Assembly: GCA_910588245.1 (NCBI GenBank)
Contig: CAJUQP010000001.1
Coordinates: 62,001-126,000 of the forward strand
DNA length: 64,000 bases
Direction of reading: 5' to 3'
From: an uncultured Muribaculaceae bacterium
Lineage (GTDB): Bacteria; Bacteroidota; Bacteroidia; Bacteroidales; Muribaculaceae
The number at the start of each line of letters is the position of its first letter. The first letter of the stretch is position 1. A program made the position numbers and the translations under genes. Of this stretch, positions 1 to 9,052 are shown piece by piece. The notes beneath the pieces are model-generated. The model ran no database searches. It saw nothing but the letters and a program-made list of their open reading frames with translations, and had not been told where the DNA came from.

Positions 1-2
1 AT

Positions 3-1037
3 CTTGCGGGCAAGCAGGTAGGCCTTGGTTTCACAACCAATACCTATACTGATATGATCTCCGGATCATCGACCGTGAAGGATTTCAAGACACTCATGGA
101 ACTTCTCTATACTGAGTTTACCAACCGTTCAGCCGACGAGAAGACTTTCGATGTGCTGAGACAGAATCTTCGCACACGTCTGCAGAATGCCGAGAAGGAT
201 CCAAACACCGTATTCTCGCGCCAGATCAACGCAACACGCTATCCCTGTAATCCTCTGATGGCAAGTCTTACGCTCGAGGATGTCGAGAAAGCCGACTATC
301 AGAAAATGGTGGGCATGGCTCTCGATGCTGTGAAGAATCCGGCCGAATACACATTTATCTTTACCGGTAATGTCAATCTTGATTCAATCCGTCCGCTTCT
401 TTCCCAATATGTAGCCTCGCTTAATGTTGCTCCGGTAGTGGATAAAGCACCCGTGACAGTGATCGACATGGCCAAGGGTGACATCAAAAACGAGTTTAAA
501 CAGACCATGCAGACTCCGAGCACCTCAGTCTATGACGTTTACAGCGGATATAACGTGCCATTCAACCAGAAAAACGATGTGATGGTGACTATGATGGGTG
601 ATATCCTTGACAACATCTACACAGAGACGCTCCGCGAGGAGGAGGGTGGAACATATGGTGCTTCAGTCGGGGCATCCATCAACCCCAATAACAACCTCTG
701 GACTCTCATCTATGTTTTCCAGACGAACAAGGATCAGCAGGAAAGCCTTATGGCACGTGCGAAGTCAGACTATATGAAGCTACTCTCTGAAGGCGCAAGC
801 CAGGAGAACTTCAACAAGGTGAAACAAGCCATGCTCAAGCAGTATGAGATCCAGATCCGGAAGAACTCATACTGGGACAGCAACATCATGTCTTATCTTC
901 GTGGATTCGATTTGATAAAAGGTTACAAAGAAACGATAGAGAGCGTCACTCTGGAAGATCTCAACAAATTTATGAAGGGCATCTACGATGGTAAGAACCG
1001 CATCCAGGTGATCATGGAGGGTGTGAGTGCCCAGTGA
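3..1037 (+). CDS. M16 (pitrilysin/insulinase) family metallopeptidase, C-terminal part
   Basis: The reading frame is open from the window edge, so this is the C-terminal ~345 residues of a larger protein; the first ATG at 54 is internal. The segment LREEEGGTYGASVGASI is the conserved inactive-half motif of M16 proteases, followed by the helical region typical of the last M16 domain (EIQIRKNSYW and so on). Family members in Bacteroidales are ~940-residue periplasmic zinc proteases that degrade peptides inside a closed chamber. The catalytic HxxEH lies in the missing N-terminal half, so activity cannot be judged. A strong terminator follows the stop codon. Confidence 0.88.
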   Translation, partial: LAGKQVGLGFTTNTYTDMISGSSTVKDFKTLMELLYTEFTNRSADEKTFDVLRQNLRTRLQNAEKDPNTVFSRQINATRYPCNPLMASLTLEDVEKADYQKMVGMALDAVKNPAEYTFIFTGNVNLDSIRPLLSQYVASLNVAPVVDKAPVTVIDMAKGDIKNEFKQTMQTPSTSVYDVYSGYNVPFNQKNDVMVTMMGDILDNIYTETLREEEGGTYGASVGASINPNNNLWTLIYVFQTNKDQQESLMARAKSDYMKLLSEGASQENFNKVKQAMLKQYEIQIRKNSYWDSNIMSYLRGFDLIKGYKETIESVTLEDLNKFMKGIYDGKNRIQVIMEGVSAQ

Positions 1038-1070
1038 CCTACAGAGGCGTACCCTTTTAATCCTTAATTA

Positions 1071-1106
1071 AAAGCCGGAGGCAGAACATTATCTGTCTCC
1101 GGCTTT
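1071..1106 (+). terminator. Rho-independent terminator after the M16 gene
   Basis: Inverted repeat AAAGCCGGAG / CTCCGGCTTT with a few further inner pairs (CAGA/TCTG), 34 bases after the M16 stop codon. The 3' arm ends in TTT. Confidence 0.7.
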
Positions 1107-1153
1107 CATATATCGGTGTTTTTAGTTAAATTCGCGTATAATTACAATGATTA

Positions 1154-3307
1154 ATGACATTGATGAATATGAACAGATTTATTTTAGGGAGCATGACGGC
1201 TTTCACTCTCATGACCTTTGCCTCAGAGGCTGACGGGGGGAGAAGAAATCCGCTGCTTCTCCCGTCTGACGCACCTTTTCAGGCTATACCTTTTGACAAA
1301 ATCGCCACAACAGATTATAAGGAGGCTATAATCGAGGGTATCCGTCTTCACAATGATGAGATTGAGGGCATAGTCTCCTCGCCGGAAAGCCCGACTTTTC
1401 AAAATACCATAGCCGCATTCGACCGTAGTGGCAAGATTCTTGACCGTGCTGTGGCAACACTCGGGAATCTTGAGAGTGCCCTTGGCGACACGGCTCTGAT
1501 GAATATCATGGCAGAAGTGACGCCTTTGATATCAGAGCACTCCACAGGGATTCTGCTCAACGAGGGATTGTGGAAAAGGATCAAATACGTCTATGATGAC
1601 AAGGATAGTAAGGCTTCTCTTTCGCCTGAGGCTTTGCGTCTGCTCAACGAAACCTATCGAAGTTTCGCACAGAGCGGAGCCAACCTCCAAGGTGAAGACA
1701 GGGAGAGATTCCGTCGGCTTAACGCTGAGCTGTCTGATCTCGGAGTGAAGTTCTCGCAGAATGTTACCAATGGCATGTCTGACCCGGCGCGCCGGATGTG
1801 GATTGAGGAAGCTGACACTGCCGGGCTTCCTGAATTGATTAAGAAAGCAGCCCGAGAGGCGGCGGCAGAGGTGCTGAAAGCTGAAGGTAAGCCCGATGAC
1901 GGCTCGCAATATCTCATTACTGTCTATGCTCCGTCATATGTTCCGTTTATGAAATATGCCGATAGTCGCGATCTCCGTGAAAGGCTCTATAAGCTCTACA
2001 ATTCACGCAACGTCGGGGGTGAATTTGACAACACGCAGATTCTTAAGGATATCGCCAATATCAGACTTGAGATTGCCAATCTGATGGGGAAAGAGACATT
2101 TGCCGAATATCAGCTTCAAGGCACTATGGCAGCCAATCCAAAGACTGTTGCCGATTTTCTTGAGCAACTTCGTGTGAATTATACAGAACCTATGAAGATG
2201 GAGGTGAAGGAAATAGAGGAATTTGCGCGTAAGAGTGAGGGAGATGCTTTCAAACTCATGCCTTGGGATTATTCATATTGGTCGGACAAGCTAAAGAATG
2301 AAAGATATTCTTTCAACGATGAGGATCTGAAACCATATTTCGAACTGGAGCGTACGATAGATGGTGTTCTCGGTCTGGCTACAAGATTATATGGATATAA
2401 GTTCAAGGAGAATAAGAATATCCCGGTATATCATCCCGACGTGAAGGCTTACGAGGTATTTGAGAAAGACGGGTCAGTGCTCGGGGTGCTTTATGCCGAT
2501 TTCTTCTATCGTCCCGGGAAAGGACCTGGAGCCTGGATGACTGAGTTCCGCACGGAGACGAAGGATGATAACGCCAAACGAGAATTACCGTTGATCTCCA
2601 TAGTATGTAATTTTTCCAAACCAGTCGGTGATGAGCCTGTGCTTCTGACCCCCGATGAAGTTGAGACTTTCCTTCACGAGTTCGGCCACGCTCTACACGG
2701 TCTGTCGGCGCAGGCTACATACGGATCGCTTAGTGGCACAAATGTGTATCATGATTTTGTTGAGCTCTTTTCGCAGTTCAACGAGAATTATCTTACAGAA
2801 AAGGATTTTCTCGACGGTTTCGCACGCCATTACAAGACAGGGAAGAAGATGCCCAAGGAACTTATAGAAAAATTTGTGAAAGCCGGCCAATATGGAGCGG
2901 GCTACTCCTGCATGCGTCAACTTGGTTTCGGCTATCTCGACATGGCTTATCATACGCTTCGAGAACCTTTGAGAGCAAGTGCTGACGTTGAGAAATTCGA
3001 GCAGAAGGCGCAAGATCCGGTGAGAATATTCGATGTGGTGGAGGGTTGTATCACCTCTCCATCTTTCGGACATATCTTTTCCGGTGGTTATGCCGCAGGT
3101 TATTATGGATATAAATGGGCAGAGGCCCTTGATGCCGACGCTTTCGCAGCTTTCAAGGAGAATGGCATCTTCAATGCCTCGATCGCCGCAAAGTTTAAGA
3201 AGATGCTTCAAGCCGGTGGCACAGTAGATCCGATGGCACTCTATAAAGAATTCCGAGGGAAAGAGCCTACAGTCGACGCCCTTCTGCAGCGTGATGGTGT
3301 GAAATGA
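1154..3307 (+). CDS. dcp: M3 family peptidyl-dipeptidase, Dcp-like, exported
   Basis: The 717-residue length and the sequence GAWM...HEFGHALHG match the Dcp/oligopeptidase A branch of M3 zinc peptidases, which remove C-terminal dipeptides from short peptides. The zinc motif HEFGH is at residues 508-512 and the third ligand is Glu537 (VELFSQ), 25 residues after the second His as expected. The N-terminus (MNMNRFILGSMTAFTLMTFA) looks like a signal peptide without a lipobox, suggesting a periplasmic location. Three in-frame ATGs lie at 1154, 1166 and 1172; the start is therefore uncertain by six residues. It follows another peptidase gene (M16), but a terminator separates the two. Confidence 0.93.
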   Translation: MTLMNMNRFILGSMTAFTLMTFASEADGGRRNPLLLPSDAPFQAIPFDKIATTDYKEAIIEGIRLHNDEIEGIVSSPESPTFQNTIAAFDRSGKILDRAVATLGNLESALGDTALMNIMAEVTPLISEHSTGILLNEGLWKRIKYVYDDKDSKASLSPEALRLLNETYRSFAQSGANLQGEDRERFRRLNAELSDLGVKFSQNVTNGMSDPARRMWIEEADTAGLPELIKKAAREAAAEVLKAEGKPDDGSQYLITVYAPSYVPFMKYADSRDLRERLYKLYNSRNVGGEFDNTQILKDIANIRLEIANLMGKETFAEYQLQGTMAANPKTVADFLEQLRVNYTEPMKMEVKEIEEFARKSEGDAFKLMPWDYSYWSDKLKNERYSFNDEDLKPYFELERTIDGVLGLATRLYGYKFKENKNIPVYHPDVKAYEVFEKDGSVLGVLYADFFYRPGKGPGAWMTEFRTETKDDNAKRELPLISIVCNFSKPVGDEPVLLTPDEVETFLHEFGHALHGLSAQATYGSLSGTNVYHDFVELFSQFNENYLTEKDFLDGFARHYKTGKKMPKELIEKFVKAGQYGAGYSCMRQLGFGYLDMAYHTLREPLRASADVEKFEQKAQDPVRIFDVVEGCITSPSFGHIFSGGYAAGYYGYKWAEALDADAFAAFKENGIFNASIAAKFKKMLQAGGTVDPMALYKEFRGKEPTVDALLQRDGVK

Positions 3308-3346
3308 CCTATCCCTCAGCTTGTATCAGAAACCAATATGAAGAGA

Positions 3347-3386
3347 AATCACCCGACGGAACTTCCTGCCGGGTGATTCTTTTTTT
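3347..3386 (+). terminator. Rho-independent terminator after dcp
   Basis: Perfect 9-bp stem AATCACCCG / CGGGTGATT followed by C and seven T residues; 40 bases after the dcp stop. Confidence 0.85.
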
Positions 3387-3468
3387 AAGCGAATAATCTG
3401 TCATTACATTGGATATGCTGTGAAACAGAAAATCTATAATGAATCCAGATATCAGGCATATAAGGAAA

Positions 3469-3882
3469 TCAGTCAAGGCTATCGAAGATACTTCCATCTA
3501 TTGAGAAAATGTTGGCGAGCGGTATTGTATGACCGGAGGAAAGGGTTAAAACTCCGTCATATTTTTCAAGTTTTTTGATTTCACCTGAGACTGTAAGATA
3601 GCAACCTCCGTTCTTAACCGGGTCAGGATGAAAGTATGCGATGACGACCCGTGAAGATGATTTGAGAGCGATGGCAAGCCTGCGGGATAGGATGGTCTGG
3701 TCTGCGGGAGAAAGTTCTACCCGGTCGGATGTATGACGAGCCATTTCGGCTATAGCTGCATCATGACCGGTCAGCGCGGCAAACGGAGCGAATTGAGCGG
3801 CTCTGTTCAACAGAGGCATCGGTCGATGCCGGCTGCTAACATGATGTGGCAGGTTTATAATATCCTCGTAACGCATAATCAA
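3469..3882 (-). CDS. YolD-like protein, partner of Y-family polymerase
   Basis: A 137-residue protein. The motif NRAAQFAPFAALTGHD is the hallmark of YolD-like proteins, which in Gram-positive bacteria are encoded beside UmuC/DinB-type polymerases and are thought to play the UmuD-like accessory role. The C-terminal half predicts a small beta domain (SGEIKKLEKYDGVLTLSSG). It is the last gene of a three-gene operon and starts 10 bases after the polymerase stop codon, which supports co-regulation and partnership. No protease-like serine/lysine dyad is apparent. Confidence 0.85.
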   Translation of the reverse strand: MIMRYEDIINLPHHVSSRHRPMPLLNRAAQFAPFAALTGHDAAIAEMARHTSDRVELSPADQTILSRRLAIALKSSSRVVIAYFHPDPVKNGGCYLTVSGEIKKLEKYDGVLTLSSGHTIPLANIFSIDGSIFDSLD

Positions 3883-3892
3883 TTATAAATTG

Positions 3893-5386
3893 TTACTTGT
3901 GATGTCCGCCTATCTGGCTGTTACGGTCGCGCTGAGTGGCGCCGTCAGCAAAACTCAATCCTTTCAGGATAGCGTTTTTGCCAAACAATTTCTTTATCTT
4001 GATGATGGCTTCCTGACGGCGTCGCTCTCTTACAAGTTCGGCTTCAGCTTCTTCCTGTTGACGTCGGAGTTCATCGTAGTCTGAAAACAGGTCGAACAAT
4101 ACCGGATTCGATCTTGTTCTTGCATCCTTCTCATCTATCAGATGGTTAACGGAAAGTGTCAGCCTTCTGACGAGCAAACGAGGATTTATGATACGATCGA
4201 ATAGCTCCGCGGTTTTTTCAGTAATTATTTTCCCGGAAGAGGTAGGCCGTTCAAGATTGACAGTGCCATGCGCGTGTGCAGGGATCTGACGTCCGTAGAA
4301 GTCTTTAGTGACACGGCCGCGATAGCCGGCACGAATCGATGGATTGACCAATGACTCCACGTCATAACCGACAGTGAGTACTAACTGATCGGTGACAAGA
4401 TGCTGTTCTATAAGATCGAGCGAGACACTGTCGGCCATCTCAAGAATTACGACCTTTGCTTTATCGGCAGTATACGCACATTGCAGCACCTGTCCGCTAC
4501 TGATGCTTTTTCTCTCAGGACGGTAAGCCTTCACAAGACTCATGGTGACTGGTTCCCATCCCCAGGCATGATCGATCAGAAGCTCTGCATTGACACCAAA
4601 AAGCCGGTAGAGAAGATCCTCACGATAGAGAGAGCATCGTGCTATATCGCCCATTGTAACGATCCCGTAGGGAGCAAGCTTATTTGCAATGCCACGCCCA
4701 ACCCGCCAAAAATCAGTAAGAGGGGTATGTTCCCAGAGCTGTCGGCGATAACTCATTTCATCGAGTTCAGCAATGCGCACTCCATCCTTGTCGGGTGGCA
4801 TCTTCTTGGCCACGATATCCATAGCAATCTTGCAAAGATACAGGTTTGTACCAATGCCGGCGGTGGCTGTGATGCCGGTCTCTCTCAAGACATCGCGTAT
4901 CATTGTCATGGCAAGCTCGTGTGCCGTCATGCCGTAGATGGCAATATAATCGGTGACATCCATAAAGACCTCGTCGATGGAATAGACATGGATATCCTCG
5001 GGGGCGATGTATCGGAGATAGATCTTATAGATTATGGTGCTCATCTTGATATAATGCGCCATCCTTGGTGGAGCTACAAGATAGTCTATGGCAAAGTCAG
5101 GGTTGGCGTCGAGCACGGCTTTGGAATAAGACTTTCCCAGTCGGCCCCGATGTCTGTTCTCCTCACTGACTTTCTGCACGACCTCGAACAGACGCGGGCG
5201 CCCCCCTGTGCCATATATTTTCAAAGCAGGCGACACAGCAAGACATATCGTTTTCTCAGTGCGCGACTCATCGGCTACGACGAGGCACGTGTCGAGAGGA
5301 TCAAGGCCACGTTCCACACACTCTACGGAAGCGTAGAAACTCTTGAGGTCGATGGCAACATACTGCCGCTGTTTCTCCATAATCAA
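3893..5386 (-). CDS. Y-family DNA polymerase (UmuC/DinB type)
   Basis: Translesion DNA polymerase of 497 residues. The palm motifs are present: YVAIDLKSFYASVE near residue 9 with catalytic Asp13, and VYSIDEVFMDVTDY with the second Asp-Glu pair. The tail (KGLSFADGATQRDRNSQIGG) matches the extended C-terminus of the UV-damage repair subgroup found mainly in Firmicutes, rather than E. coli DinB. PVLFDLF near the C-terminus could be a sliding-clamp binding motif (inference). Its start codon overlaps the stop of the upstream PH-domain gene by four bases (ATGA), and the YolD-like gene follows at once. Confidence 0.93.
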   Translation of the reverse strand: MIMEKQRQYVAIDLKSFYASVECVERGLDPLDTCLVVADESRTEKTICLAVSPALKIYGTGGRPRLFEVVQKVSEENRHRGRLGKSYSKAVLDANPDFAIDYLVAPPRMAHYIKMSTIIYKIYLRYIAPEDIHVYSIDEVFMDVTDYIAIYGMTAHELAMTMIRDVLRETGITATAGIGTNLYLCKIAMDIVAKKMPPDKDGVRIAELDEMSYRRQLWEHTPLTDFWRVGRGIANKLAPYGIVTMGDIARCSLYREDLLYRLFGVNAELLIDHAWGWEPVTMSLVKAYRPERKSISSGQVLQCAYTADKAKVVILEMADSVSLDLIEQHLVTDQLVLTVGYDVESLVNPSIRAGYRGRVTKDFYGRQIPAHAHGTVNLERPTSSGKIITEKTAELFDRIINPRLLVRRLTLSVNHLIDEKDARTRSNPVLFDLFSDYDELRRQQEEAEAELVRERRRQEAIIKIKKLFGKNAILKGLSFADGATQRDRNSQIGGHHK

Positions 5387-5811
5387 CCGGTCACTTGTAT
5401 ATCGGGATTTACCTCAAGAAGATGTCTGACGAATCCCTCACTGTCTTTCGGAGAGATCTCCAGTGGCAAATAGCTCCGGAGCACTGTATGGTCGGTAAAT
5501 GTTATCGCAAGTCTTTTTGTCGATATGGCAGGAGCGGAGAGAAAGCTCCGTGAGTTCTTTATTTCCTTTATTTTCTTTATCGGCAGACGGCGTGGACGAC
5601 AGAACCTGTACACAATAAGTTCGTCACCGTCTACTGCATACCATATGCCAAACATTGTGATATAAAAGACGATACCGAATCCGATGGCATTTATGAGGGA
5701 ATAGACCCAGTTCATACCTGAGATTGAGACCACTGTGAGGACAGTGAAATAGAAAGCCACCATGGCCCATACCCACCAGTCAATCTTCGAACGATATATT
5801 GTCTTATCCAT
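5383..5811 (-). CDS. PH-domain membrane protein upstream of the polymerase
   Basis: This 142-residue protein has two hydrophobic segments in its first ~60 residues (AMVAFYFTVLTVVSISGM; YSLINAIGFGIVFYITMFG), then a soluble part beginning WYAVDGDELIVYRF with alternating beta strands, as in bacterial PH domains of the YdbS/bPH type. These proteins are membrane-anchored with unknown ligands. It is first in an operon with the Y-family polymerase (4-base ATGA overlap) and the YolD-like gene. A role in repair is suggested only by this neighbourhood. Confidence 0.7.
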   Translation of the reverse strand: MDKTIYRSKIDWWVWAMVAFYFTVLTVVSISGMNWVYSLINAIGFGIVFYITMFGIWYAVDGDELIVYRFCRPRRLPIKKIKEIKNSRSFLSAPAISTKRLAITFTDHTVLRSYLPLEISPKDSEGFVRHLLEVNPDIQVTG

Positions 5812-5877
5812 AGCTTGTATATTTTAGAAATATAATTAGATCCCTCATTTAGCAGATCGAAGAAATATGAAGTGTTA

Positions 5878-6126
5878 TTATTTATGGATTTTTTCCATTG
5901 CTGCTTTTGCTAAATGAACAATAATCCCATAAACAAGTGTGCCGAGCAAGGCCATCCCTTCGTTGATCAGAATTATATTCCACAGCGGCATCGGCCATTC
6001 AGGCCGTGCTTGCCGTATAGCTGCCAGTATCGCACAAATACTAAGCAATATAAACACAACTATCATCGAAACAGGAAGAAAACCGAATCTATATTTTCCA
6101 ATCTGTATCATATTTAAAGTCATCAC
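5878..6126 (-). CDS. Small membrane protein of unknown function
   Basis: An 82-residue open frame with two clear hydrophobic helices (FLPVSMIVVFILLSICAILA and MALLGTLVYGIIVHLA) separated by a short polar loop containing RPEWPMP. I do not recognise the family. It lies 66 bases upstream of the PH-polymerase operon on the same strand and could be part of that transcription unit. The two-helix pattern makes it more credible than a random frame. Confidence 0.5.
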   Translation of the reverse strand: MMTLNMIQIGKYRFGFLPVSMIVVFILLSICAILAAIRQARPEWPMPLWNIILINEGMALLGTLVYGIIVHLAKAAMEKIHK

Positions 6127-6464
6127 ATATAGCTGTTACTCAACATAGCGAGCATCACTTTCCTTGATTTTTCATCAAAGCCATCTGAATGGAGATCAAG
6201 TGCCCTCCGTTTCTTTCGCGGAACGTTTCATAATCTTTCTCGAGCGATCAGTGATATCGCGTTTTACCATAGCAAAATTACAAAAAAATTTACTAATGAT
6301 CATAGCTGTATGCATAGAAATATAGAGGAATACTAATTGCTATGTCATTATGATTTTGATGATAGCGCGTGTGATCATGTCAAAGTGTTAATAATCTGTC
6401 TCTATGTAGTCAACTATCTCTTTGGGGAGATATTTCTTATATTCCACGCCGTGAAAACTATTTA
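6127..6464. other. Gene-free interval, possibly with a small gene remnant
   Basis: No convincing gene. On the minus strand a 24-codon frame starting MVKRDITDRSRKIMKRSAKE ends in a stop near 6200; its composition looks protein-like but it has no recognisable match. AT-rich sequence occupies the rest and no terminator-like hairpin was seen. Confidence 0.4.
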
Positions 6465-7304
6465 TCAATGACGAAGGAGTCCGTTAAGGATCTGGCCGAC
6501 TGGGAGCCCGATAACAACCTTCTTCTTCCCATGTCCGATACTAAAATACGGTGTAGCAATCGGTTCAATCTCATAGTGAGTGCGCGGGCCATGACGCTGT
6601 ATGGCCTGACCACCGACGAGCATACCGAAATGCCCGGAAGCACTGTAGTTGACATAGCCTCCGACGCAGTTGGCTCCATAATAACCTAACATCGACGGAG
6701 GCATATAGCTACCGTCCGGCATCAATGGCATTGGGTTCTTCCCAAAGTAAGTGGCATATGCGGTGAAGGAGAGAGGGGATGATAGGCGAGTTGTAAAACG
6801 TCCCTCAATCCCTATCTGGCGGGTGAGGCCTCGGTGGAAGGCATATTGGTTTACAATCCCCCCGATATAGAACCCTGAATTACCATATCTAAATGATACA
6901 CCTAACGAACCTGTGGCGATTGTCATCAATCCCGGATATTTCATTACGCCAACATTTCCCACCACTGACATATATTTCCCATTATAGATTATGCCGGGCA
7001 TATTCAGTTCCGGCGAACCTGTCTCCGACAACTTTATTTGAGCCGCTCCGGATAGGGGATCAATGAAAGATGCGCCATTGTCATGAAAATTGCCAATGGG
7101 GGAGAGCTGTATCTTAAAAATGCTGTCGTTGGCGATCAAAGAATCGGGGGTCAGTATATCATCATGACTCTTTAAATGCATGATATTTACGCGCTTGGTT
7201 ACATTGCCTTTATAGTGCTCTATACTGTCGGGCCGTAATGCCTGTGCTGCCGACGTCAAAGCGGTAGCCGTTAATAAAAGGGTCGTGACGGCATTACGTA
7301 GCAT
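6465..7304 (-). CDS. Exported putative outer-membrane beta-barrel protein
   Basis: A 279-residue protein with a signal peptide (MLRNAVTTLLLTATALTSAAQA, cleavage after AQA). The remainder is rich in aromatic/glycine amphipathic strands (IATGSLGVSFRYGNSGFYIG; GRFTTRLSSPLSFTAYATYFG), suggesting a barrel or cell-surface beta protein. I do not recognise a named family. It does not end in the usual aromatic residue of a barrel (ends GLLRH), so the C-terminus may not be a classical beta signal. A Bacteroidetes -7 box lies 53 bases upstream. It appears to be a single-gene unit. Confidence 0.6.
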   Translation of the reverse strand: MLRNAVTTLLLTATALTSAAQALRPDSIEHYKGNVTKRVNIMHLKSHDDILTPDSLIANDSIFKIQLSPIGNFHDNGASFIDPLSGAAQIKLSETGSPELNMPGIIYNGKYMSVVGNVGVMKYPGLMTIATGSLGVSFRYGNSGFYIGGIVNQYAFHRGLTRQIGIEGRFTTRLSSPLSFTAYATYFGKNPMPLMPDGSYMPPSMLGYYGANCVGGYVNYSASGHFGMLVGGQAIQRHGPRTHYEIEPIATPYFSIGHGKKKVVIGLPVGQILNGLLRH

Positions 7305-7356
7305 ATTTAAGCGATATAAGATTATGAATAAAATTAAAGCAAATTTGCTTCGTTTG

Positions 7357-7364
7357 CAAATTTA
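7357..7364 (-). promoter_or_regulatory. Promoter -7 box for the barrel-like gene
   Basis: TAAATTTG read on the minus strand matches the Bacteroidetes consensus TAnnTTTG and lies 53 bases before the ATG at 7304. Confidence 0.6.
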
Positions 7365-7473
7365 ATCATTTTATTTGATAAGTCGGTAAAAAAGCGCAGT
7401 ACTACATCAATATGCAGCCTTGACTCTGTCGAGACAGATTATTGGATCACCCATTCAACAAGGGAAATCCTAT

Positions 7474-7812
7474 CTATGATAATAAAGTTCTATAATGTAT
7501 TCTTTTTGACAGTCGATAGACAATATAGGATATTAGACTTCCGATAGTCATTCCAAAAATTATATCGGAAGGATAATGGACTCCAAGATATAAACGGGTG
7601 TAACATTCCAATAAAGACCATCCTAAAAGTATTGCCGCAATCCATTTTTTCCTAAACCATAAGGCAGTGAAAACGGCTATCGCAAAAGAATTTGCAGCGT
7701 GCCAGGATGGGAACCCATATTTTCCACCTATATGTCCGTGAACTATATGTAACATTGTATGAACAGGATTGTCAGGATTCGTCGGTCTTAACTGTTGAAC
7801 GGCAGCACGGCT
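7474..7812 (-). pseudogene. PAP2 phosphatase remnant lacking its N-terminal half
   Basis: The frame reads QLRPTNPDNPV...GGKYGFPSWHAANSF...TRLYLGVHYPSD, which are the second half of motif C1 (RP), motif C2 (PSxH) and motif C3 (SRxxxxxHxxxD) of PAP2-superfamily lipid phosphatases. The family is usually ~190-220 residues with N-terminal membrane helices; here those helices and the lysine part of C1 are missing and the frame is closed by TAA at 7813-7815. The ATG at 7755 gives only 93 residues, beginning after RP. An adjacent frame reads AHFKAV just upstream, resembling the missing C1 piece, so a frameshift plus truncation is likely. Confidence 0.72.
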
Positions 7813-7976
7813 TTAAAGTGCGCCATTTCATATGAATCGTAATGTGAGGACAATTGATGATGTTCTATTAATTTTTTTATTAAATTTTTGAATTTTAGGA
7901 TGATATGTCGAACTTATATGTCAATCCATATGTTTCATAAGAAATAAAAACTAAAGATTCTCTTAACGATAAGATT

Positions 7977-8663
7977 ATGAAGACTAAATTTTTAATGGCA
8001 GCGTTCTTGTGCGCTGCAGTTTGTCTAACTTCCTGTGACGGAAGCGATTCTAAACTTGCCGGTGAACTTGTCGGTACCTGGAAAGGAAGTACCACAGAGA
8101 TGACAAAAGGCAAAAAAGATAAACCGGACAAAGAAGGGAGGAAAGAGTCTGATAAATCCGACAAACGCAAAGGCAACGAACGCGGCAGCTCTAATCATAG
8201 CGATGGAGGAGAAATGACCTGCAGGCCCACTCTCACATTCGTAAGAACTGACGGCACAAATGGCGGTACTATCAATATCGCGGCTGACTATACCGTTGCT
8301 AAAGGTGTGGAAACCTTAACTACCACTATCCCTGTCAAGGCTACTGTCAACGGAAATGTCAACGCTTCGGGTACATGGACAGTGAAGGACGGTGATGAAA
8401 TAGTCATCAATCTTGATCTCTCAAAAACTGTGGTGAATGTCGATACGGCCTCTTTGGCGCTCAATTATGCAAAGCTTACCGACGCACCTCTGGATTCTCT
8501 TAACACAATCAAAGGACGCGTGGCAGCCAATATCACGGATATCATCAAACCTATGTTATCCGGGAAAATTCAGAAAATGCGTAAATTCGATGATGTAAAA
8601 ATCACAGGCAAAACTATGACTCTTGAAGCAGGGCATAACAAAATGACATTCACAAAGCAATAA
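7977..8663 (+). CDS. Lipoprotein with charged linker, lipocalin-like beta domain
   Basis: 228 residues starting with a lipoprotein signal (MKTKFLMAAFLCAAVCLTSC, lipobox LTSC, Cys20). ELVGTWKGST resembles the opening of Bacteroidetes lipocalin-like domains, and alternating strands follow (TTTIPVKATVNGNVNASGTW; EIVINLDLSKTVVNV). Between the two lies a ~40-residue insert very rich in Lys, Asp, Glu, Gly and Ser (residues ~44-80), probably disordered. The protein should sit on a membrane facing the periplasm or the surface. Function unknown. A terminator follows. Confidence 0.75.
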   Translation: MKTKFLMAAFLCAAVCLTSCDGSDSKLAGELVGTWKGSTTEMTKGKKDKPDKEGRKESDKSDKRKGNERGSSNHSDGGEMTCRPTLTFVRTDGTNGGTINIAADYTVAKGVETLTTTIPVKATVNGNVNASGTWTVKDGDEIVINLDLSKTVVNVDTASLALNYAKLTDAPLDSLNTIKGRVAANITDIIKPMLSGKIQKMRKFDDVKITGKTMTLEAGHNKMTFTKQ

Positions 8664-8690
8664 CAGGTTATTCAATCTTCATAAAGAATA

Positions 8691-8727
8691 CAGGGTGGTC
8701 GGACTCAATCCGGTCACCCTGTGTTTT
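8691..8727 (+). terminator. Rho-independent terminator after the lipoprotein gene
   Basis: CAGGGTG...CACCCTG stem with inner pairing (GTCGGA/TCCGGT) followed by a T-run; 27 bases after the stop codon. Confidence 0.85.
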
Positions 8728-8855
8728 TTATTGGGATGTCAATGTCATAAGCTCCGAACTGCAATGATTTGCAGTTTCATAATCTCATTAAGATCGCAAT
8801 AAAAAATGCAACAAATTATTAGTTTTTATGAAATATTCATGAAACGATATAAATC

Positions 8856-8863
8856 TAATTTTG
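8856..8863 (+). promoter_or_regulatory. Promoter -7 box ahead of the 50-residue ORF and porin remnant
   Basis: TAATTTTG followed by C is a textbook Bacteroidetes -7 element, 24 bases upstream of the small ORF at 8888. In the ancestral layout it would have driven the porin gene linked to the two-component system. Confidence 0.7.
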
Positions 8864-8887
8864 CAGGGTAAAATCAATCCTTCACTC

Positions 8888-9040
8888 ATGAAAATTGAAA
8901 ACACTATAAATAAGGTGAAAGAATTTATACTTTGGATTTACATCTTGGCAGTCCTCTCCGGGATTGTTTACGCAGCCTGTATGGGTCAGGAAACAAAAAC
9001 ACCAGGTGAAATCATATACGAGAAAACTCATACACGATAG
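8888..9040 (+). CDS. Possible 50-residue membrane or exported peptide
   Basis: ATG to TAG gives 50 residues: a polar start (MKIENTINKVKEF), a hydrophobic core (ILWIYILAVLSGIVYAAC) and a short tail GQETKTPGEIIYEKTHTR. A strong -7 box lies 24 bases upstream. The tail resembles the start of the neighbouring porin remnant (AQETKNPYLPEIHGTIR), so it may be a decayed duplicate of that N-terminus rather than an independent gene. No family recognised. Confidence 0.45.
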   Translation: MKIENTINKVKEFILWIYILAVLSGIVYAACMGQETKTPGEIIYEKTHTR

Positions 9041-9052
9041 ATATTAGTTGCA

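Noticed and set aside
4400..5473. 357-codon plus-strand frame
   Set aside because: Lies entirely opposite the Y-family polymerase and PH gene, whose products are recognisable; the sequence has no domain pattern.
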